A DNA stretch of 64,000 nucleotides from Kaistia granuli DSM 23481 (lineage in GTDB: Bacteria > Pseudomonadota > Alphaproteobacteria > Rhizobiales > Kaistiaceae): positions 62,001 through 126,000 of the forward strand of contig NZ_AQYH01000020.1 in the NCBI RefSeq assembly GCF_000380505.1. The letters are read 5' to 3'. This document shows, piece by piece, positions 25,680-33,616 of the stretch. The notes beneath the pieces were generated by a model. That model saw nothing but the letters and a program-made list of their open reading frames with translations. It was not told where the DNA came from and did no database searches. The translations under genes were made by a program, and so were the position numbers. Each line of letters starts with the position of its first letter. Within the stretch, counting starts at the first letter, position 1.

Positions 25680-26926
25680 GCATGGCTATCGCAACGGAAG
25701 TCGCGCCGGTCCCGCCGGGGTTGGCCCAGACATCCACCATGCGCGGCTGGCTGCGCCGCGATGGCCGCAAGGGCATCCGCAACACCGTCGTCGTCGCCTA
25801 TCTCGTCGAATGCGCCCATCACGTCGCCCGCGAGATCGCCATTCCGTTCCGCGAGCACGATGTGCACGTCATCGGCTTTCCGGGCTGCTATCCGAACCCC
25901 TATGCCGAGACGATGATGCAGCGGCTCTGCACCCATCCGAATGTCGGGGCGGTGCTGCTGATCTCGCTCGGCTGCGAGAGCTTCAACAAATACGCGCTGG
26001 AGCGTTTCGTGCGCGACAGCGGCCGACCGGTGAAGACGATCGTCATCCAGGCGACCGGCGGCACCCGCAAGTCGATGGAGGAGGGCCGCGCCTTCGTCGC
26101 CGAGCAGCGCGCCGCGCTCGACGCGGAGCCGACCGTGCCGATGGATCCGTCCGAGCTGGTCATCGGCACGGTGTGCGGCGGTTCCGACGGCACGTCCGGC
26201 ATCTCCGGCAATCCGGCGGCCGGCCGCGCCTTCGACATGTTCGTTGCGGAAGGAGCCGCCTGCATCTTCGAGGAAACCGGCGAGTTGATCGGCTGCGAGC
26301 ACATCATGGCGGCCCGCGCCGTGACGCCGGAACTGGGCGAAATCCTGGAGGCCAGCGTCGCCAAGGCCGCGCGCTATTATGCGACGCTCGGCTATGGCTC
26401 GTTCGCCGCCGGCAATGCCGAGGGTGGGCTCACCACCATCGAGGAAAAGTCGATGGGCGCCTATGCGAAATCGGGAGCGTCGCCGATCTCCGGCCTGATC
26501 AAGCCCGGCGATATCCCACCGCATGGCGGGCTCTATCTGCTCGACGTGGTGCCGGATGGCGAAGTGCGCTTCGGGTTTCCGAACATCAATGACAATGCCG
26601 AGATCGCGGAACTGATCGCCTGCGGCAGTCATGCCGTACTGTTCGTCACCGGGCGCGGTTCGGTCGTCGGCTCGGCGATCTCGCCGGTGGTGAAGATCTG
26701 CGCCAATCCCGAGACCTACCGGCGGATGGAGGACGACATGGATGTCGACGCCGGCCGGATCATCGAGGGCAGAGCGGGGCTCGACGAGGTCGGCCGCGAG
26801 ATCCACGATCTGGTCGTCGACCTGGCGCGCGGCAAGCGCACCAAGTCGGAAGAGCTGGCGCACCAGGAATTCGTGCTCGGCTACAAGAGTTTTGAGCCGA
26901 TCGGTCCGGCTTGCCTGCCGGTCTGA
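25676..26926 (+). CDS. UxaA-family lyase large subunit
   Basis: A 416-residue catalytic subunit of the altronate/galactarate dehydratase and sulfolactate lyase family. Signatures: RRDGRKGIRNTVVVAYLVEC near the start, HVIGFPGCYPNPYAETMM, LLISLGCESFN, GTVCGGSDGTSGISGNPAAG, FEETGELIGCEHIMAARA and GNAEGGLTTIEEKSMGAYAK. The conserved cysteines and the Asp/Glu residues likely hold the metal that catalyses beta-elimination of water or another group. It is translationally coupled to the small subunit and followed by an RraA-like gene, so a dehydrated keto-acid product may go to an aldolase or isomerase step. Confidence 0.9.
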   Translation: MSMAIATEVAPVPPGLAQTSTMRGWLRRDGRKGIRNTVVVAYLVECAHHVAREIAIPFREHDVHVIGFPGCYPNPYAETMMQRLCTHPNVGAVLLISLGCESFNKYALERFVRDSGRPVKTIVIQATGGTRKSMEEGRAFVAEQRAALDAEPTVPMDPSELVIGTVCGGSDGTSGISGNPAAGRAFDMFVAEGAACIFEETGELIGCEHIMAARAVTPELGEILEASVAKAARYYATLGYGSFAAGNAEGGLTTIEEKSMGAYAKSGASPISGLIKPGDIPPHGGLYLLDVVPDGEVRFGFPNINDNAEIAELIACGSHAVLFVTGRGSVVGSAISPVVKICANPETYRRMEDDMDVDAGRIIEGRAGLDEVGREIHDLVVDLARGKRTKSEELAHQEFVLGYKSFEPIGPACLPV

Positions 26927-26955
26927 TTGGGCTTCGATACAGGGGGAGATGTATC

Positions 26956-27603
26956 TTGACGGATCTGACGGCCAGGCTGGAGGCCTGCTACACCGGCGTC
27001 GTGCATGACGTCATGCGCGCCATGGGCCTGCGCGATTTCACCCTGCCGGCCGAGATGCGGCCGATTATGCCGGAGCGCACACTCGCCGGCCCAGCCTTCA
27101 CCATCGAAGGCCGCGCCGATCCAGAGGCCGACGGCCACCAGACGCTGCTCGCCTGGACCGGGCTGCTCTCGAAAGCGCCGGCGGGCTCGATCTGGGTCTC
27201 GCAGCCGAACGACCGCATCGTCGCCCATATGGGCGAGCTCTCGGCCGAGACGCTGAAGAACAAGGGCGTGCGCGGCTGCATCGTCGACGGCTATGTGCGC
27301 GATACCAATTTCCTGCTCGAGATGGGCTTCCAGACCTGGTGCCGCGGCTTCACCCCGCGCGACATCGTCGGCCATTGGCTGCCGGTGGCGACGGAGGTGC
27401 CGATCGAGATCGGCGGCATCCAGATCCGCCCCGGCGACTATTTCCTCGGTGACCGCGACGGTCTTGTCCGCATCCCGGCCGAGCATCTTCTCGTCGTCGT
27501 CGAGCGCGCCGAAACGGCGATCACGACGGAAAACCTCGTCCGCAAGGCGATTCTCGCCGGCACCGACCCCCAGCAGGCCTATCTCCAGCATGGCAAGTTC
27601 TGA
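26956..27603 (+). CDS. RraA-like / HMG aldolase-family protein
   Basis: A 215-residue protein of the RraA-like family, which includes 4-hydroxy-4-methyl-2-oxoglutarate aldolases and oxaloacetate decarboxylases. The metal-site pattern KNKGVRGCIVDGYVRD is present, and the C-terminal GDYFLGDRDGLVRIPAEHL matches the family end motif. The start must be TTG at 26956: it has AGGGGGAG eight bases upstream, while the only in-frame ATG lies inside the preceding gene. Cytosolic. Its place after a UxaA-type lyase suggests cleavage or isomerisation of the lyase product rather than RNase E inhibition. Confidence 0.88.
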   Translation: MTDLTARLEACYTGVVHDVMRAMGLRDFTLPAEMRPIMPERTLAGPAFTIEGRADPEADGHQTLLAWTGLLSKAPAGSIWVSQPNDRIVAHMGELSAETLKNKGVRGCIVDGYVRDTNFLLEMGFQTWCRGFTPRDIVGHWLPVATEVPIEIGGIQIRPGDYFLGDRDGLVRIPAEHLLVVVERAETAITTENLVRKAILAGTDPQQAYLQHGKF

Positions 27604-28555
27604 TCTCGAGGCGGCCGAGCCGCTGCATCCGGTTTTCGTCGAGGGCGTGAAGGCGCGCCGGGCGCGGCCGGCCTTTCCCGATATCGGCCCGGCGGCGGCC
27701 AAACCGCTGTTCGAGGAGATGCAGGCCAATCCCGGCGGACTGCCGCAGGTCGGCGCCGTCGAGGCGATGACGGTCGCCGGCGGCGCCGGGCCGCTCCCGG
27801 CGCGGCTCTATCGACCGGCGCCGGGCGATGCGACCCCGCCGCTCGTCGTCTATTTCCACGGCGGCGGGTTCGTGCTCGGCAGCTATGACACGCATGACCG
27901 CAATGCCCGCCGGATCGTCAACGCCGCGGGAGCCGTCGTCGTCTCGGTGAACTATCGGCTGGCGCCGGAACATCCGTTCCCGGCCGGCGCCGAGGATGCC
28001 TTGGCCGCGGTCCTCGATCTGGCCGCGCGGGCAGAGGCGCTCGGCGCCGATCCGGCACGCGTCTTCATCGCCGGCGACAGCGCCGGCGCGACGCTGGCCA
28101 TCTCAGCCGCCTTTTCCGGCCGTGGCGGGCGTGGACCGGCGCTGTCCGGCGTGATTGCATTCTATCCCGTCACCGACATGACGGCGATCGGGTCGGGCGT
28201 GTCCTACGAGTCGTTCGGCGATGGCTCGGTCGGCCTGTCGGAAGCGGACATGATCTGGTTCCGCGACCTCTATGCGCCGGATCCGGCCGATTGGGCCGAT
28301 CCGCGCTGCTCGCCGCTGACAATGGGACTCGCCGATCTGGCCGAATTCCCGCCGACGCTGGTCATTACCGCTGCCTATGACGTGCTGGCCGAGGATGGCG
28401 CCCTGTTTGCGGCCCGGCTCGACGCCGCCGGCGCCCCGGTCAGCTACCACCATGTGCAGGGCGTCAACCACGGCTTCATCGGTGCGCCCAACCCGCCGCC
28501 GGCGACGCTCGCTACCTACGAGGCGGTGGCGGCGTGGATGAAGTCGGTCGGCTAG
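27590..28555 (+). CDS. Alpha/beta hydrolase of the HSL family
   Basis: A 321-residue esterase/lipase-like enzyme. The oxyanion-hole motif HGGGF is at 90-94 and the nucleophile elbow GDSAG at 162-166 with Ser164; the acid and base lie in TAAYDVLAEDG and NHGFIG near the C-terminus. Related enzymes hydrolyse short acyl esters or lactones. The start at 27590 overlaps the end of the RraA-like gene by 14 bases, which marks it as part of the same operon; a lactone or ester substrate feeding the pathway is inference. It converges on the methyltransferase gene. Confidence 0.88.
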   Translation: MASSDLEAAEPLHPVFVEGVKARRARPAFPDIGPAAAKPLFEEMQANPGGLPQVGAVEAMTVAGGAGPLPARLYRPAPGDATPPLVVYFHGGGFVLGSYDTHDRNARRIVNAAGAVVVSVNYRLAPEHPFPAGAEDALAAVLDLAARAEALGADPARVFIAGDSAGATLAISAAFSGRGGRGPALSGVIAFYPVTDMTAIGSGVSYESFGDGSVGLSEADMIWFRDLYAPDPADWADPRCSPLTMGLADLAEFPPTLVITAAYDVLAEDGALFAARLDAAGAPVSYHHVQGVNHGFIGAPNPPPATLATYEAVAAWMKSVG

Positions 28556-28564
28556 GCCTGGGAA

Positions 28565-29359
28565 CTAGCCCGGCTTGCGGCCGCGCACATGCAGGAAGAT
28601 TGGCGCGACGCGGGTGTCGGCGATGACAGGCTCGGCGGCGGCTGCTTCCACGCTCGCGCGCGGCTCGCCGAAGGCCTCGATGGCGAGACCCGCGCCGACG
28701 ACCATCTCGACCCACTGGCTCAGCGTCCGATGGAAACGCGGCACGCGGAACGGGTCCACCTTGGCGCGTTCCTCCGCCGGCAGGGTCGAGAACCACCAGC
28801 TCTCCACCTTGCCATCGGTCGTCTCGAAATAGTCGGCGATCTCGACGGCGACCGGCTGGCCGTCGCCGTCGCGTACATTGCGCCGGCGCGGCGGCACGAA
28901 GCAGGGATGCAGGATCGAGAACTGCAGGAAGCCACCGGGGCGCAGTACCCGGCGTGCTTCCTTCAGCACGGCCGCCTGGTTCGGCATGTCCATCAGCGAC
29001 ATGAAGGCGGTGGCGAAATCGAAGCTCGCATCTTCGAACGGCAGCGCCATGCCGTCGCCCGACAGGTAGCGGATGCCGAGCGGCTCGGCCGCCTCGCTCT
29101 CGCTGGCATGGCGTATGAAGGTCGGCGCGATGTCGATCGCCGTCATCCGCGCGCCGACACGGGCGAGTTGGCGGGTGTTGGATCCCTCGCCGCAGCCGAT
29201 GTCGAGGCCGTCCAATCCGGCGATCGGCGGCAGCATGGCGAGGAAGGCCGGCGTGTTGAGGGCGTCGCGGTAGACATCGTAGCCGGCGCGCGAATGGCGG
29301 GTCCAGGCTTCGGCATTGGCTTCCCAATGCGCGGCGACGGTCGACGGATCCATGGGCAT
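28565..29359 (-). CDS. Class I SAM-dependent methyltransferase
   Basis: A 264-residue Rossmann-fold methyltransferase. Motif I is LDIGCGEGSNTRQLA (52-66), the post-motif Asp lies in MTAIDIAPTFIRHA, motif IV region is ASFDFATAFMSLMDMPN, and VLRPGGFLQFSILHPC completes the methyltransferase_11 pattern. The substrate is unknown. GGAAGG lies before two nearby ATG codons (29359 and 29353); I took the first. An upstream TTG start would lie before the ribosome binding site and is not used. Stands alone, convergent with the hydrolase gene ten bases away. Confidence 0.88.
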   Translation of the reverse strand: MPMDPSTVAAHWEANAEAWTRHSRAGYDVYRDALNTPAFLAMLPPIAGLDGLDIGCGEGSNTRQLARVGARMTAIDIAPTFIRHASESEAAEPLGIRYLSGDGMALPFEDASFDFATAFMSLMDMPNQAAVLKEARRVLRPGGFLQFSILHPCFVPPRRRNVRDGDGQPVAVEIADYFETTDGKVESWWFSTLPAEERAKVDPFRVPRFHRTLSQWVEMVVGAGLAIEAFGEPRASVEAAAAEPVIADTRVAPIFLHVRGRKPG

Positions 29360-29435
29360 GGCACCTTCCAGCTCGACAGGGGGCGCGCCTTTGACCAAAT
29401 GGGCGCGACCCTGTCAAGGCCGGGAGGCAGGAGGC

Positions 29436-30200
29436 TTAGCGCAGCAGCAGGCCGCCATCGACATGGATGGTCTGACCGGTGATGTGGCCGGCCGGGCGCG
29501 ACAGCAGGAAGGCGATCGTCGCGGCGACGTCGACCGGGGTGCCCATCTTGCCATTCGGCGTGGCTTCGGCGGCCGGGTTGTCGGCCGAATGCGGCATTGC
29601 CTTGTGGCCACCGGGATCCTTGCGGGTGAAACCGGGCGCCACGGAATTGACCGTCGTGCCGGTCGGCGCCAGTTCCAGCGCCAGCGCCTTGCCGAGCGCC
29701 TCGAGGGCCGCCTTGGCTGCGGAGGTCGCCGGGAAAGTCAGACCCGCCTTGCCGAAGGTATGGGCGACGAAGGAGCTGACGATGACGACGCGACCCCAGC
29801 CGGACTCCTGAAGATCGGGCAGGGCGGCGACGACGAGGCGATGGAAGGCGGCCGGCATCGAGGCGAAGGCGTGGGCGAGGTCGTCCTCGGTCAGGGTGGT
29901 GAAATCAGCCATCGAGGCCTTGGCGGCATTGCTGACGATCTGGTCGAGGCGGCCGAAGCGGGCGCGGGCCGTCGCCACGAGGGCTGCGGGCACAGCCGGA
30001 TCGGCGAGATCGCCCAGCGCCGTCTCGACGAGGCTGCCGGCCTTGCGCGCCTCTTCCGCGACTGCCGCGAGACCCGCCTCGTTCTTGCGCGTATGGAGGA
30101 GGATCGCCGTGCCGGGGCCGGCGATGGCGCGCACCGTGGCGGCGCCGATGCCGCTCGCGGCGCCGGTCACCAATACGACGCGTTCGATGGTCTCGGTCAT
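29436..30200 (-). CDS. Short-chain dehydrogenase family protein lacking the catalytic Tyr
   Basis: A 254-residue SDR. The NAD(P)-binding TGAASGIG (12-19) and the NAA variant of the NNAG motif (Asn91) are there, as are Ser142/143 in VIVSSF and Lys163. At the YxxxK position, however, the sequence is TSAAK: Thr159 replaces the catalytic Tyr. The end motif GGLLLR is preserved. Such proteins are either inactive as oxidoreductases or use another acid. The AGGAG before the ATG at 30200 is good. It lies upstream of the methyltransferase gene (76 bases between) and may share its transcript. Confidence 0.88.
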   Translation of the reverse strand: MTETIERVVLVTGAASGIGAATVRAIAGPGTAILLHTRKNEAGLAAVAEEARKAGSLVETALGDLADPAVPAALVATARARFGRLDQIVSNAAKASMADFTTLTEDDLAHAFASMPAAFHRLVVAALPDLQESGWGRVVIVSSFVAHTFGKAGLTFPATSAAKAALEALGKALALELAPTGTTVNSVAPGFTRKDPGGHKAMPHSADNPAAEATPNGKMGTPVDVAATIAFLLSRPAGHITGQTIHVDGGLLLR

Positions 30201-30276
30201 TCAACTCTCCTGATCGGAATGCTCTTTGGGGGCGCGCTTTCTTCACGCGAACCGCCGCTTTGCTCGGAAGATGCTT

Positions 30277-31866
30277 TTAGAAGGCGACGGCTTGGCCGTC
30301 CTTGCGCGGGTCGGAACCCGCTACATAGCCCTCGTGCAAACGTTCGATGATCTGGGCACCGCCAAAGGCGAAAACCGCATCCGGCGGTTCGATGACGATC
30401 TCGTGGCCCTTGGCCCGAAGCGCATCGACAAGCGCGGTCGGAAAGCTGGCCTCGACCGCCACCTTTCGGTCGCCGACGACGCGCCAGCGCGGCGCGTCGG
30501 CCGCCGCCTGTGGGTTCTGGCCATAGGCGAGCCGGCGCAGCATCATCTGGGTGTGGCCCTGCGCCTGCATCGGGCCGCCCATGACGCCGAAAGCGGAGAG
30601 CGGCTGCCCGTCGGCAGCCATGGCGAACCCCGGGATGATGGTGTGGAACGGCCGCTTGCCCGGCGCCACGCGATTGACGTGACCCGGCGCGAGCGAGAAG
30701 CCGGCGCCGCGGTTCTGCAGGCTGATGCCGGTTCCCGGAACCACGACGCCGGAGCCGAAGCCCATGAAATTCGACTGGATGAAGGAGATCATCACGCCGC
30801 TGGCGTCGGCGGCGGCGAGATAGACGGTGCCGCCCGGCTTCGGCGCGCCATAGGCGGGCAGCCCGGCTTGCGCCCGGTCGACGAGAGCGGCGCGGGACGC
30901 CAGATAGTCCGGGTCAAGCAGCGCCGTCGGCTCGAAGGCCATATGATCACTGTCGGCGACGTGTTGGTCCGCATCGGTCAGCGCCAGCTTGGTCGCCTCG
31001 ATGGCGAGATGCAGCGTCTCGACATCGTCGACCGGATCGGCGCCGATGCCGAGTTTTTCGAGAATGCCGAGCGTGATCAGCGTGACGATGCCCTGGCCGT
31101 TCGGCGGGATCTCATGCACCGTGCCGCCCGCGAAATCCTGCGCGATCGTCCCGACCCAATCCGCCCCATGCGCGCCCAGATCGTCCGCGGTCAGACCGCC
31201 GCCATGCGCCTTCGCATGGGCGGCCATCCGCTCGGCCAGCGCGCCGCGATAGAAGCTTTCACCTTCAGTGGCGACGATCGATTCCAGCGTCGCGGCCAGC
31301 GCCGGATTGCGGAAGCGCTCGCCGGCGCGCGGGGCGCGGCCGTCCGGCAGGAAGGCCTCGGCGAAGCCCGGCTCCGTGCCGAGCCGGTTGCCGCCCATCT
31401 GCCAGAGCCTCGCGATGATCGGCGAGACGGCGAAGCCGTCGCGGGCATAGCGGATGGCCGGCGCGGCGATGACCTCCAGAGGCAGGCTGCCGAAGCGCTT
31501 CCACAGCGCAATCCAGCCGGACACGGCGCCAGGCACGGTGACGCTGTCCCAGCCTTGCGTCGGCATGGCCGTCTGCCCGGCAAAGCGCTCCGGTGTCCAG
31601 GCGACCGGCGCCCGACCCGACGCGTTGAGGCCGTGCAGTTCCTTGCCGTCCCACAGGATCGCGAAAGCGTCACTGCCGAGACCGCAGCCGGTCGGCTCGA
31701 CCACGGTCAGCGTCATGGCGGCGGCGATCGCGGCGTCGACCGCGTTGCCGCCTTTCGCCAACATCGCGAGGCCCGCCTGGGCGGCGAGCGGCTGCGAGGT
31801 CGCGACGACATTGTCGCCGAGGACCGGCGAGCGCTGCGAGGGGTAAGGTTGGGTGAAATCGACCAT
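30277..31866 (-). CDS. Gamma-glutamyltransferase family protein
   Basis: A 529-residue Ntn-hydrolase precursor of the gamma-glutamyltranspeptidase family (YwrD-like). The large subunit has VATSQPLAAQAG, AAMTLTVVEPTGCGLGSD and the substrate-binding Arg85 in NASGRAP. Self-cleavage would occur before Thr347 in KPGGTVYLAAAD, the nucleophile. No signal peptide is visible, so a cytosolic enzyme is expected, unlike the periplasmic E. coli enzyme. Members act on glutathione-like compounds or on acyl-amides such as cephalosporin precursors. ATG at 31866 is chosen; an upstream TTG adds 12 residues without support. Confidence 0.9.
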   Translation of the reverse strand: MVDFTQPYPSQRSPVLGDNVVATSQPLAAQAGLAMLAKGGNAVDAAIAAAMTLTVVEPTGCGLGSDAFAILWDGKELHGLNASGRAPVAWTPERFAGQTAMPTQGWDSVTVPGAVSGWIALWKRFGSLPLEVIAAPAIRYARDGFAVSPIIARLWQMGGNRLGTEPGFAEAFLPDGRAPRAGERFRNPALAATLESIVATEGESFYRGALAERMAAHAKAHGGGLTADDLGAHGADWVGTIAQDFAGGTVHEIPPNGQGIVTLITLGILEKLGIGADPVDDVETLHLAIEATKLALTDADQHVADSDHMAFEPTALLDPDYLASRAALVDRAQAGLPAYGAPKPGGTVYLAAADASGVMISFIQSNFMGFGSGVVVPGTGISLQNRGAGFSLAPGHVNRVAPGKRPFHTIIPGFAMAADGQPLSAFGVMGGPMQAQGHTQMMLRRLAYGQNPQAAADAPRWRVVGDRKVAVEASFPTALVDALRAKGHEIVIEPPDAVFAFGGAQIIERLHEGYVAGSDPRKDGQAVAF

Positions 31867-31923
31867 GGCCGCTTGGGTATCCTGTCGGCGCGCTTCGTCC
31901 AATCGGCTCGGTTCCGTTGACGC

Positions 31924-32394
31924 TCAGCTCTTGGCGGGCTTGTTGCCATGCGACAGCGCCGGCGTTCCGCGGAACAGCGACATGTGGCTATGGTTGCTCA
32001 CCCAGGGCTCGTCGATCGAGGCGCGAACGAAGCTGACGGTCGCGCGACCGGCACGGGCAAACGTCGTGCCGTCCTCGTTGTAGCCGGTGGAATCGAAGAT
32101 CGCGAGCCCAACGGCGAACAGCCGGTCGGGCGAGACGAGGGCGCGGATATCGTTCCGGAAGGTGAAGCCGTCGATTGTCGGCCAGACCTTGCGCCACTGC
32201 GTCGCTTCCGCTTCGTCTCGACCGATCATGAAATCGGTGATGGACCCGAACGACAGGAAGTCCTCGGCGAACAGCCGCCGCGCCGGCACGAAATCGACGG
32301 CGCGGACATAGGCCGAGAGGTCGACGAACCAGGTCCGGATGCTGTCCAGATCGGCGTCTTGGACGACCGATCCTGCCTCGATATGCGTAGTCAT
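31924..32394 (-). CDS. NTF2/SnoaL-like protein
   Basis: A 156-residue protein with the cone-shaped NTF2-like fold: DLDSIRTWFVDLSAYVRAVD and LFAEDFLSFGSITDFMIGRDEAEATQWRKVWPTI are the first helices, and RATVSFVRASIDEPWVSNHSHMSLFR the closing strands. This resembles ketosteroid-isomerase or DUF4440-type proteins; no catalytic residue can be assigned. It lies just upstream of the gamma-glutamyltransferase gene (57 bases), so the two may be cotranscribed. Confidence 0.75.
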   Translation of the reverse strand: MTTHIEAGSVVQDADLDSIRTWFVDLSAYVRAVDFVPARRLFAEDFLSFGSITDFMIGRDEAEATQWRKVWPTIDGFTFRNDIRALVSPDRLFAVGLAIFDSTGYNEDGTTFARAGRATVSFVRASIDEPWVSNHSHMSLFRGTPALSHGNKPAKS

Positions 32395-32446
32395 TTCAGG
32401 AGCCTGGGGGGTGCTCTGTTGCGTCTAGTGAGGAAAACATGCCGCT

Positions 32447-32602
32447 TCATCGCGGATCGTGCAACGGACCCGCATCGGCAATCCGGGCACTGGCCGGCGG
32501 ATCGGCGAGATGCCCCGCGAGCAGGGCAGCACAGGTCAGCAAGGTCGCGATGGCCGCGGCAAGGAGGGGGCGGGGAATCTTCGGCAAGGGACCGTCACGC
32601 AT
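32447..32602 (-). CDS. Possible 51-residue single-span membrane protein
   Basis: A short frame coding MRDGPLPKIPRPLLAAAIAT and on through a hydrophobic stretch (about residues 12-30), ending GPLHDPR. The ATG at 32602 has GAGG six bases before it, and the basic start followed by one membrane span looks like a small anchored protein or a signal peptide. It sits in an otherwise empty gap of about 400 bases. No family is recognised, so the call rests only on the ribosome site and hydrophobicity. Confidence 0.4.
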   Translation of the reverse strand: MRDGPLPKIPRPLLAAAIATLLTCAALLAGHLADPPASARIADAGPLHDPR

Positions 32603-32801
32603 GGGAGACCTCGCATTCCAACGATGCGAAATCGTTCGAGGTACAATCGGTCAGGCGGGCTCGTTCATCGAGCCACGGGATTGTGAAATCTTGCCAGGGA
32701 AGCGAATAATTTGCCGCGGCATCAGGCTTGCGGGAGAACGTCAGCGCCTTTTTGGGGCCGCGCGTGGCGGGGGCGGCTCCGGCAGACGATGCCTAGCTTG
32801 A

Positions 32802-33062
32802 TCAGTCGGTGACGGCGTCCCACGGCAGATCGGACAGGCGGATCGGCCAGCGCTCGAAGACGAGCTTTTCCGTCTCGTCGCTGAAACGCTCGAAGACGCG
32901 AGCGGCCATGCCGAGTTCGGCGGCCGAGTTCCCCAGATGCTTGGCCAGCGACAACGCATCATCATGCGACGAGAAGGCGCCGATCTGCGATCCGTTCTGG
33001 CTGACGATCGCGTAGCCCCGGTCTTCATTGGGCTGAACATAGTAGACCGCCGAATCAAACAC
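32802..33062 (-). CDS. Small hypothetical protein, DUF2188-like
   Basis: An 86-residue protein: VYYVQPNEDRGYAIVSQNGS, then HDDALSLAKHLGNSAAELGMAARVFER and a tail with FERWPIRLSDLPWDAVTD. The strand-then-helix pattern recalls small DUF2188-type proteins that read a query of the form YxVxPxxxGW. The start is GTG at 33062, with AAGGAG seven bases upstream. Cytosolic, function unknown. It is divergent from the cobalamin riboswitch about 220 bases away. Confidence 0.72.
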   Translation of the reverse strand: MFDSAVYYVQPNEDRGYAIVSQNGSQIGAFSSHDDALSLAKHLGNSAAELGMAARVFERFSDETEKLVFERWPIRLSDLPWDAVTD

Positions 33063-33283
33063 TTAACGTCTCCTTAACGCGCGTTCGATGCTTAGCTGAG
33101 TCGATCGTGCCTGTGTGTAGCGAATGCGGTCCAGCCGGGAAATTCATCCGAAAGTGTCTCGGGTGTGTCCGATCGGTCATGCTACCTCCGGGCGGATAGC
33201 GCCAGCGCGAACCGCTGGGACGGCGTGGCGGGAAGGGGCCGATCCAGCGGTTGACTCGGGCCGCTCCATCGCTAGTTTCGGCC

Positions 33284-33490
33284 CCGGTCAAGGTTCTCTC
33301 TGACCGCAAGGCAGAGAGCTAAGAGGGAAGCCGGTGCGCCCGATCGGTCCAGGACCGAGGCAAGGCCGGAGCTGCCCCCGCAACTGTAAGCGGTTAGCCG
33401 CGCTGCCATTCTACGTCACTGGCGACATGTCGCCGGGAAGACAGGCAGCGTTGGCATCGACCCGCGAGCCAGGAGACCTGCCCTGACCGG
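33284..33490 (+). promoter_or_regulatory. Cobalamin riboswitch
   Basis: The conserved parts of the B12 aptamer are in order: GGGAAGCCGGTG, GCTGCCCCCGCAACTGTAAG (about 33371-33390), CCGGGAAGACAGGCAG, and the B12 box AGCCAGGAGACCTGCC (33467-33482). The closing helix P1 pairs CCGGTCA (33284-33290) with TGACCGG (33484-33490). Bound adenosylcobalamin should shut off the genes downstream, which begin with a CbiX-ferredoxin fusion and an ABC importer, as expected for cobalt supply. Confidence 0.95.
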
Positions 33491-33540
33491 TTCAATGTCC
33501 TTGGGCGGGGTGTCCTGAAGGAACGTTTGGCTGGTCGCGA

Positions 33541-33557
33541 CGGGCGCCTTCCGCCCG
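33541..33557 (+). terminator. Possible expression-platform hairpin of the riboswitch
   Basis: CGGGCG (33541-33546) pairs with CGCCCG (33552-33557), followed by CTTTCTCC. It lies 50 bases after the aptamer and 60 before the first gene, where a riboswitch terminator or sequestering stem would be expected. Short stem and poor T-run keep confidence low. Confidence 0.4.
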
Positions 33558-33616
33558 CTTTCTCCATTCATGCGGTCTTTCCGACCCTTCGCCCGTTCCG
33601 CCGGGGAGTCGGAAAC

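Noticed and set aside
33527-33616. Upstream extension of the CbiX-fusion gene to an ATG at 33527
   Set aside because: The extra 30 codons would cover the riboswitch expression region and lack a ribosome site; the ATG at 33617 has GGAGTCGGAAAC before it.
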